From positions 2,322 through 37,356 of the forward strand of contig KN886404.1 of assembly GCA_000934455.1 (NCBI GenBank): a stretch of 35,035 bases of DNA. The letters are read 5' to 3'. A program made the position numbers and the translations under genes. Position 1 is the stretch's first letter, and the number at the start of each line of letters is the position of its first letter. Of this stretch, positions 27,856 to 35,035 are shown in pieces. The DNA comes from Apostichopus parvimensis. Lineage: Eukaryota > Echinodermata > Holothuroidea > Aspidochirotida > Stichopodidae. The notes beneath the pieces are model-generated. The model was not told the origin of the DNA. It made no database searches and was given only the letters and a program-made list of their open reading frames with translations.

Positions 27856-29593
27856 TAGCAATGTAGCCAATTTGTGCCTATCTGTGTTTAGAATAAATAT
27901 TGTACTGGTTAAAGTGACATAATTAACTGTTGTGATCAAGATGTTGTTTTAACCTTATTTTTGCAAATCCATACCTTAATTCCGACTCGATAAGATAGTT
28001 GTGATAACACATTTTATGTTAACTGTTCATGTAGTCCACAACCTCAAGGAGCGATTATTATTAGTTCTTGCTGACGTTATCGCTTTAATTGTAATTGCTT
28101 CAATAGTGTGTAATATGCACTATGAGCCGGTTTTATGTACTTTGTTTATTCTTCTCTTTCTATTCTTAGTTTTCACGTTAACTTGATGTTTAATAAACTG
28201 AATATCATCAGTAAAGAAATCCTATGTCACCATTTCTGAGTCAGTAACAGTAACAGTAAAAGTGGCGATCCTTTGGAGGAAGCGCTGCGGAGCACTAGTA
28301 CTAGTATTAGCGTTACTACACTGAAGTCGCAATAAACGAAGTGGTTTTGCTGCATCATACAAATTAACACCCCTTCATTGCCCTATTGTGTAGTAATAAG
28401 CTATGAGTTTAGCTTCAGAAGGAATGGGTTACATCTTCTTGTGAAAAATCGCAGTGCCCCAATTTTCTGGAATATGCTGGGTCAGTAAGTTATGGCAATA
28501 ATATTTCTTATTCGTATTCCAAGAAAACCAATTTTTGTTGGGGTGATGGGGATGGGTCAAAATAAGTAGTTAAAAGGTTATATTCCAAAGGTGTTTAAAT
28601 CTCACAGCTATTTATTTTAAACAGTCACAAAGCCCAAAATTCTCACAATGTAGTTCAAATTTTAAATCACTGAAATTAGGGTATTCAATATCAGTTCTAG
28701 ACAGTCATTCTGAACAAGCCTGTGACGAAACCAACATTAACAACAATCATTGTATTATATGACATCAAAGTAAAACTGTACTTCCCAAAGACAACATCAT
28801 TCTTAAATTACACGGATGTAGCTTGTGACATCAAAGGAGGTTTAAGGAAAAACAACTTACCTGAAATGTTTGGCATTAAGCCTACAAACAGATGTATGTC
28901 CATCGCAATCGGTGTTGTGAAAAATTAATTAGAATAAACCACGAGCAAATAGTATAAAGGGTAATTTAAACCAAGAAACACTGCAGATGCAACTCACATC
29001 AATGTTACCTACGCACGACGTACAACACTGACACGCAACGTGAAACACAGCATTAAAACAATCGAAGACCATTAACAGGGTGTACTGATTAGTTTCTGAA
29101 GAAAGATTGTAAAACAAACCACCTGCTGCTAAAGAAACAAAGTCTAAACATACAAGAGTTCTACTGCCTCCATTGGTCATTATTATGATTTTCTGTCAAA
29201 TATCATTTGAGATATGGATATTTGGGCTTCCAGATTAAAGGTACGAAGCAAACATGTCTGGGAGGTAAATGCTCCTAAAAAATGTCAAATCCCCGTTCAC
29301 TTATGCACATAATACATGACATTACGTTCACGCCAATACATGTGTCCAAATGCTTCAAAACATGCCTTTTCTTTTCATTGTTGATGTTGGGTCTGGAAAA
29401 TAACCATTTCATCCTTAAATTAAAGTCTTGAATTTCAATGTATATTAACACTGAGGGAATCCTGACAATCCAACACAACCGTAGAATAGAAAAGGTGTTT
29501 CTGGAGGGATTTCTCAACCAGGGCTTCCTATACAATTGAGTTTTCTCCTGGCAGCTTGAATCCAGTGTAATGACTATTGGGCTGGAAACTCAC
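27856..29593. other. Interior of the 14-kb element with no assigned gene
   Basis: A palindromic AGTACTAGTACT-like run (GAGCACTAGTACTAGTATTAG) lies near 28290. An uninterrupted minus-strand frame at 28929-29180 is Cys-rich (CQCCTSC, SCIC) but has no recognisable domain. I see no repeat pair or RNA gene here. Confidence 0.35.
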
Positions 29594-29700
29594 TTCTGAT
29601 CCTTTGGACTGCACATGATGGTAGCACAACCCTGACGTGTCTTACTAGGAACCCCCAGCACCTTTGAACCTGTTGACCGTAGGCTATGTATCTGTACTGC
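29594..29700 (-). CDS. Exon-like segment, possible FAR1/SWIM-type transposase-associated domain
   Basis: On the minus strand the acceptor is CATATTTTTTTCAG and the donor is GTGAGT after GATCAGAA. The encoded sequence AVQIHSLRSTGSKVLGVPSK continues with TRQGCATIMCSPKDQ. The pattern R-S-x-G-x-R/K ... K-x-x-Q-G-C-x-A/T-x-I resembles FAR1-like DNA-binding regions near zinc-finger SWIM proteins. The match is weak. It joins in phase to 29749-29810 across a 48-nt intron. Confidence 0.3.
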
Positions 29701-29748
29701 CTGAAAAAAATATGACAGTTCAGGGATACAATGTACAGTTATGGTTAC

Positions 29749-29810
29749 ATTTGTTGTAAATTTACACTTTCCATGATTCATGAAACGTTCTTTAGTTTCA
29801 GACAATTGAT
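29749..29810 (-). CDS. Exon-like segment upstream of the FAR1-like exon
   Basis: On the minus strand the acceptor is GGAGTTTTGCAG and the donor is GTAACC. Length is 62 nt, phase 1 in and 0 out, encoding QLSETKERFMNHGKCKFTTN. It precedes the exon-like segment at 29594-29700 with a 48-nt intron ending in a strong pyrimidine tract. Confidence 0.3.
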
Positions 29811-29957
29811 CTGCAAAACTCCAGGCCTAAGTAATAGCCTAATGAATAGCATGGTGGGCTCATAATTGACGCACTTAAGGATTTGATCAACGATGTCTAT
29901 CAAGGAAAAATTAAAATCACTCAACTGTATATGTTTTTCATATGTGTAGTTCCTCAG

Positions 29958-30787
29958 CAGCGACGTAGCCAGGATCTGAAAGGGGGGGGGGCATTTTTTG
30001 CGATTGATATGGATTTTCAAAGTTGTAGGCACAACTATCTGAGCGGAGCGCCACATCGGTTGGCGCGGAGCGTACAAAAAAAATGTTGGTTTTACAAACC
30101 CCCCAGATGGCCGGAAACGGCCCTTCCCGAGTGTTCATTCTGGTTCCCTGGCCTCTTGCTAACTTGAGACACCTCATTCAATATCACTTTTAAACCCCCA
30201 AAACAAACGAGTAAAATAGTACTTAATTCAATACTATACGATACTGTATTTAAAATTAGCAAGGTACGTGTACATAGTAGTCTTACTTTTCATCTTCTGA
30301 TACTTGTAGATACAAAGATAGGCCAGAAATGTCTTTCATACAACTATAGCCAGTAATTGTCTTTGAAACAACTGTAGCTAGTAAATGTTAAAGTTAGCCT
30401 AATAAGAGAAGGCGAGAGCTATCCGACGATTGCCATCTGATGCTAATTTCTCAACTGTTTCTCAACTGAAATATTATCTGCGTAAACGGGTTCTTAACTA
30501 GATGTTAACAAACTGACAAGATCGGATCCTAGTCTTTTTCGGCGGGTAGAGTGTTGAATGAAACGGCACGCGATAGAAATGACAGCCTAGATGACAGAAG
30601 AATAGGTCACCTAATTTAGCCATATTCTTGCTACGTACATTTCAATATTTTTTCCTGTCTAGACTCTTAAACTCGTCCAACAAGCCTATATGGATTTAAA
30701 TTATGGGTGTTTTAAAAAAAGATAACTTGGCCAAAAAAGTGTAGGCCCGGGCCTACAGTGCTATATAGGCTACTGGCTACGCCCCTG
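29958..30787. mobile_element. hAT-type MITE or composite, second copy
   Basis: The left end is CAGCGACGTAGCCAGG (29958). The right end is CTGGCTACGCCCCTG (ending 30787). The 15-bp terminal repeats match except at two positions. The 8-bp flanks (TTCCTCAG and CTCATATG) do not match, so the target duplication is lost or the ends come from two insertions. Its left 170 bp is the reverse complement of 20960-21131. Confidence 0.6.
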
Positions 30788-31623
30788 CTCATATGATATT
30801 ATATTATCAGCAATTTTGTTTCCTGTTTGAATTCTTTTACATGTTCTTTCACATAATATATCAGATAAACAAACATAATGCTCTTTTACAATTGTTCCAG
30901 TAGGATGATTCTTGTTTATTGTCCAATGTCTGGACTTTAATACATTTGACGAACTTAACTGAACAATATAAACTTTCATATTTTGTTATATAGCCAGATA
31001 TGCAGTGGCCTAAAAACAAATATCGTTATCGCAGTGTATTATCAGTGTAATAATTATTTATAGGAAGCGCGTATCACGTACCGTTGCTAGCTTAGCTTCA
31101 TAACATCCTGTTCGTGCAACAACTTAGGACGAATCATAGAAAGATGAGAACGAACGCTGTCGACGTTGTGCATACGGTTCGTAACATTCCATAGAGTGCG
31201 GTTAGGTAGGCAATACGTATATTATTACTCAGTGGCCAACTGTAGGCTTGTAATAGGCTATAGGCTAAATTTAGTTAATTGCATCTGCCAAACTAAGGAA
31301 GTAGTTGAATCAGTATGTATCAGTATATCTGCTGTATCGTTGCTAGTAATAGGCCTATTTGAAGGTGCGTCACCTACCTAACGGGGCTGCATAATGCAGT
31401 TTACATCCCCGAGCCAAACTTTCAGTATTCAACCAACCCTACAAGTAGTAGCGCTACGCATACTGTGCATGTATGGTGTACTCTAATTAGCAGCACCGGG
31501 GTAGTACGTTATATAGCCAACACACTGTACATATGGGTTGTAATGATTCGATGGTTGTATGTCACCGTAACACAACGCACATTACGGTTTAGGCAGTTCC
31601 GCGAAGTCCAACGAAATTCTTAC
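30788..31623. other. Interior of the 14-kb element, nothing assigned
   Basis: A minus-strand frame at 30770-30979 is open for about 60 codons beyond the MITE end (VYIVQLSSSNVLKSRHW, ILCERTCKRIQTG) but matches no family I know. The rest is AT-rich sequence without recognisable features. Confidence 0.3.
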
Positions 31624-31917
31624 CACGTTGTATGTTCCTTGCAATAGTTCTGAACGGTTTTCTTCTTCGATATGTTGTGGAGCTTCAAGTTCGGCTCGTT
31701 TAACAGGTTCGAACTGATACGATTCTATGCCTAACACTTAAACAGCAACACCTCAGGTCCACCCTCAACGTTCGGTTCAATATGGGCATGATCGTCGCCT
31801 TCACTCTCTACTTCGATTATGAGAAAGGGCTTCCTAATTCTAGCCCAATTTTATGGCTGGTGAAGCACCACTATCACTTTGAACTTCGGTTGTCACATTT
31901 GGTTCTAAATCTGCCAT
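31624..31917 (-). pseudogene. Acidic N-terminal exon near the right end of the 14-kb element
   Basis: On the minus strand an ATG at 31917 begins MADLEPNVTTEVQSDSGASP, followed by a stop and frame changes. Acidic stretches in other frames follow (EVESEGDDHAHIEPNVEGG; then YQFEPVKRAELEA, HIEEENRSELLQGTYN), ending at a donor GTAAGA (31623 downward). It reads as a degenerate, once acidic, first exon of a transposon gene transcribed inward from the right terminus. YQFEP-type N-termini occur in transposon-associated P2X7-like proteins, but the zinc-binding core was not found. Confidence 0.3.
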
Positions 31918-32263
31918 TCAACGGTAAATTTAGATTTTGATTTCGCTCTGACTTGATATCGCTTTTTTTTTGTGTATTTATGTACACTTGTCGTAGTGTA
32001 AGTAAGTATATGTATATATGTTCGGAGGAAACAGCGAGAGCAAATCGTGTTCCTAAGATGACGTCACATGACGTCATGAGATTTGGAAAATTTTCGGGCG
32101 AACGAACTTTTCAAGCCCCGAAGAGGGTAAATTAATTCTCAATTTTCGACTGGAAAAATCAAGTTTTTAACTGGAAGAATGGTTGATATATGTTCTAGAG
32201 AACATACTTAAATGGATCCCAAAAAGATAGGACTTTGAAATTTTCGTGTCATGGCCACTTTAA

Positions 32264-32470
32264 GCTTCCGTAATAGGAACATACGCTGATTAGTTTTTGC
32301 TAGAACAGTTTTTACATGTTCATCCCACTCCAATTTATCAGTGATGGTTACTCCCAGGTATTTATAAGATAGCACTTCTTCTACTGGTTCATTTCCAACC
32401 TCGATTCTCTCAAGTCGGTGCCTACTACGTCTAAAATCAATAGGGGCATCTATGTATTGTTCTTGCTAAA
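32264..32470 (-). pseudogene. 5' half of the LINE split by the 14-kb TTAA element
   Basis: On the minus strand this encodes IDFRRSRHRLERIEVG, then SYKYLGVTITDKLEWDEHV, then TNQRMFLLRKL. This is the thumb-side region after the FADD box of a LINE reverse transcriptase. Joining it across the TTAA to the sequence left of 18271 continues the frame (LLRKL followed by NAFRLDKS), so both halves come from one LINE copy. It is 5' truncated near 32470, and the upstream RT motifs are absent. Confidence 0.82.
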
Positions 32471-34117
32471 ATACCAGATGCATTTGCCCTATTTTAAAGA
32501 AATTTTGGGCAGGTGGGTCATTTCCAAAACTAAAAATGTTATGTTTTATATTTTGGAACTCTAATAGTGTCATGTTTGGAACTCTAATAGTGTAATAGTG
32601 TCATGATGGTCCCCTTTTTTTAGTTTTCTCTACCTGTGACCTTGTTCCCATTTACAACATATACGCACACCGTCATGATGCTCATATAAAGTTTCAAGTA
32701 TAGGGAGTTCCAGTGTCTGATGTATCGGACATCTGTCTACTTAACATGATCCGAAAGGAATATGGATTGATTTTCTGGGTTTTGACATCCAACGTACATG
32801 GCTTGATCAGTTTCTACTGTCAATAAGCAGTGTAAACTGAAGTGTGTTGTAACACTGTTAGACCTGCAAGCAAATGCTGGAAAACTTACAGACGAATTCA
32901 TTACTCAAGGGTTGTTTCAACTAGAGTTCCTTTATAAAGGAACTCTAGTTTCAACTAATGACTGGTTAGGAGTCTAAAAAACTGTCCCCTTGTTTAACTA
33001 CTAAGTATCACAGTGACTTGTAAAGATTGTTTAAATTGCAGATTTTAATCGTTTTGCAGTTGTGTCATCCACCTCCTGTTAAAATGTCATCATGTACCTA
33101 TACGTGCTTAAAAATTAACAACATAAGTCAAGAACTATCTGGAAATGCTTCAGACTGGGGAGGCTCCGCCACACCCAAGTACTCCCAGCCAACAATGTCA
33201 CTAACGGAAATATTTCCTACATGTATACAGTTCAGTTGATAGTATAAACAAATTGTCCCTTTTAAAACTTTACTTCGTCAGTCACTGCAGTCGGTCTTAA
33301 AATAGCTTATCTAGTCCAGTCTCCAAATCGATCTTCTGTACACACCCTTGATAGATGATCTTGCCAAGATTACAAGTAGCTTCATCTGCGATATTTGCGA
33401 AGCTTAGTTACAAAGTATGGGGGAAACCCCACCTACTGAAGCCGGACCACCAAAAATATAAATACATTTTGAGACCCACCAAAACGGGAATTCAAAAGAT
33501 ATTCTGTCATCGACAGAGAAATCCCAAAAGTGCCACATCCGGGCGTCAAAAGGTGACAAATGAATAAAAGAAATATCCAATATGCCTAATATATGGTTAC
33601 ACCTCTCCTTGCTACGCCACTTTCTCCACCGCAGACACCCGACAAAAACAGTTCAAATTTTGACAGTTAACAGGATAACATAGAAGTTTGAACGTTTTAG
33701 CTGTAATTAACAGCTAAAGCGGTTGTCTTATTACGACGGAAGTTGAACTTGAAAGTGAGGGCTTCAAAAACAATTTCATCCCAAATAACAGCTGCATGGA
33801 ATTACCCATAAACGTTGCATTTCTATATTTAGCGGATGTGCTTGTGTATTTTTAAAACGATCAAGAACTGTAGTTTTGGGTTCGTTTCCTTTTCGTGAAT
33901 CGCTATTATCTTGCTTTAAGTTTAGATTTTCGTTTCTGTTTTTAACGGGTGTGCTCGAGCATTTTTTTCTTCAAACGATCAACTACGGTCTTTTGGTTTC
34001 GTTTCCATGTCATGATTCCCAATATTGCTTTCAGTTTGGTATTGTACCCTACAGTGTATAACAGAACATTCAATACTTTTAAAGTACTATACAAGGTGTT
34101 TGTGGCAAAGGATAGCA
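32471..34117. other. Intergenic region before the second Ig gene
   Basis: No gene is supported. A direct repeat of GGAACTCTAATAGTGT lies at about 32555-32595. Two diverged copies of about 100 bp occur at 33826-33890 and 33930-34005 (GCGGATGTGCTTGTGTATTT and ACGGGTGTGCTCGAGCATTT, both followed by a GTTTCC phrase). They lie upstream of the start codon at 34118. Confidence 0.4.
32919..32950. repeat. Perfect 32-bp palindrome
   Basis: AACTAGAGTTCCTTTA is followed directly by its exact reverse complement TAAAGGAACTCTAGTT, with no spacer. Short direct repeats (TTTCAAC) flank it. It may be a foldback remnant or a symmetric binding site. Confidence 0.9.
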
Positions 34118-34886
34118 ATGGCTGCCCTGCAAATTGCGGAACAACCGCCAAAGTTGGCTTTGTTCACCATGTTTGCATTTATTACGTTGAATGTCAATTA
34201 TCTGATAACTCCTTGTTGTGGTAAGCAATTTAAAGTTTTTGAAATATTAAAAAACCAAGGTTCTTGTTTAAATGTTTCTTAGTTTTTAATTTCAGTGGCT
34301 TCGTTACAAAACCGTCTTTAAAATTGAAGTTGAGTTCTATAATAACAAGTTTAATGGCAGTACGACATTCCTGTCTCCAGCAAATCTAGAAAAAGACTTG
34401 TGCGGTCCCTTAGCTGGTAACGAATAAACATAACTATATATTATGCAGCAATAAGTGAGGCTGCAAGCATTAATAGTCAGATTGCATGAATAAGGAATGG
34501 GGGTGCGAAAGGTCGGTGGGGATGAATTCGTTGCGTATAGCATTATCGCTGGTATTACTGTATCGTTCAACGATATCTTTCTAATTTTATTTTCGTTGCA
34601 GCGAATTCTGACATTAATATTGCTGAAGGCGGTGTCATTCATCTTAACTTTAGTTTCAGCTATAATGGCTTTGGACTTATAGAATTGCGGCACAATACCA
34701 ACAATGTTTTTGTCAGAAATTCTGGCATTACAGAGATTAATTCCAGAACACCTCTTTTGTTGTTTAATACATCCGACGGAATAACGAGCTTTTCTATTAC
34801 AGACTTTGTATCTTCGGACAGTGGCCAATACACCTGTTTGTTAAATAAAGAACAACAGGATCCTGTGTACGACCTATCAGTAATTT
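34118..34886 (+). CDS. Second Ig-type receptor gene, 5' end only
   Basis: Exon 1 (34118-34220) starts at an ATG and ends at a donor GTAAGC. It encodes a hydrophilic lead (AALQIAEQPPK) and a hydrophobic core (LALFTMFAFITL) ending near CCG, a signal peptide or signal anchor. Exon 2 (34602-34886) has the acceptor TTTCGTTGCAG, a donor GTAAGT and phase 1-1, 285 nt. It encodes an Ig-like domain with the C-terminal motif FVSSDSGQYTCLL. The usual first cysteine and core tryptophan are absent (HLNFSFSYNGFGLIEL in their place). Several Asn-X-Ser/Thr sites are present. The gene continues past the window; orientation and exon phase match the first receptor gene. Confidence 0.7.
34602..34886 (+). CDS. Ig-like domain exon of the second receptor gene
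   Basis: The exon has phase 1-1 and encodes about 94 residues that end DLSVI before the donor. The D-S-G-x-Y-x-C strand F motif is canonical, but the strand B cysteine is replaced in the segment GGVIHLNFSF and no tryptophan lies in the strand C position. The fold is probably Ig without the central disulfide. A minus-strand open frame of 163 codons overlaps it and is judged a shadow. Confidence 0.7.
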
Positions 34887-35035
34887 GTAAGTAGCAATGC
34901 TATCATTTTGTTATTAGGATAAAAAAATGTAAGAAGGAAGTAACCCAAGGAGTTACTTAAATAGTAAACGGAACACTGTAACATTTAATTTCTCATATTA
35001 TAAGTTGAGAATTGCAGAGTCCTATTGATGCTACA
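34887..35035. other. Start of intron 2 of the second receptor gene
   Basis: Follows the donor GTAAGT. AT-rich; nothing else is visible before the window ends. Confidence 0.5.

Larger units (their letters stand above)
18275..32259. mobile_element. 13,985-bp TTAA-flanked DNA transposon, Kolobok-like, with nested insertions
   Basis: The left end is AGAGGCCATGACATGAAAA (18275). The right end, read on the minus strand from 32259, is AGTGGCCATGACACGAAAA: 17 of 19 bases match. TTAA flanks both sides (18271-18274, 32260-32263). Removing the element with one TTAA restores the sense of an interrupted LINE, which is strong evidence that the whole 14 kb entered as one insertion or grew inside one. TTAA target duplications are known for piggyBac and Kolobok; AG...CT ends and a THAP-like relic inside favour Kolobok. 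No intact transposase of either family was recognised. Much of the length is later insertions. Confidence 0.78.

Noticed and set aside
34337-34828. Minus-strand open frame of 163 codons
   Set aside because: It lies antisense to a well-supported Ig exon and its upstream intron, has no domain and is most likely a shadow frame.

Overview
The window looks like genomic DNA from an invertebrate animal. It is intron-rich and AT-rich and crowded with mobile elements. An immunoglobulin (Ig) plus HYR receptor gene, THAP, hAT and APE-type LINE relics, and G/C-rich hAT-type MITEs together suggest a marine deuterostome. An echinoderm, perhaps a sea cucumber, is my best guess, but this is inference because no species-diagnostic marker is present.

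Layout. (1) 716-11521, + strand: an apparently complete multi-exon gene for a type I membrane receptor: signal peptide, one Ig V-like domain, one or two HYR-like domains encoded by duplicated exons, a transmembrane helix, and a charged tail with a YATV tyrosine motif. The exon model was built by eye from splice sites and is consistent in phase throughout. Its introns hold partial copies of its own exons, a long AGGTCA-rich repeat array (about 3.0-4.7 kb), a palindromic MITE (5.28-5.55 kb) and several local tandem repeats. (2) 11607-15675: a hAT-type MITE with a perfect 8-bp target duplication and an internal 137-bp tandem repeat, a second AGGTCA-rich array, a decayed LINE fragment, and a solo LTR with a perfect 5-bp target duplication. 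(3) 15676-17720: no feature recognised. (4) 17725-32470: a decayed minus-strand LINE that is split at a TTAA by an insertion of about 13,985 bp (18275-32259). The insertion has 19-bp near-identical terminal inverted repeats (TIRs). Inside it lie a broken hAT transposase, a THAP-like relic, exon-like pieces on both strands, and a 5.7-kb unit in which an endonuclease-reverse transcriptase LINE sits between long inverted repeats. (5) 32471-34117: little of note apart from a perfect 32-bp palindrome. (6) 34118-end, + strand: the first two exons of a second Ig-type receptor gene, which runs off the window.

The two receptor genes share an architecture (signal exon, then an Ig exon with phase-1 borders) and point the same way. 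They may belong to a cluster of Ig receptor genes, now pushed apart by nested transposons. The TTAA duplication, AG...CT ends and THAP relic make the 14-kb element look like a Kolobok-type DNA transposon bloated by later insertions. That assignment, and whether the LINE between inverted repeats is one mobile unit or a nested insertion, are the points most worth checking.
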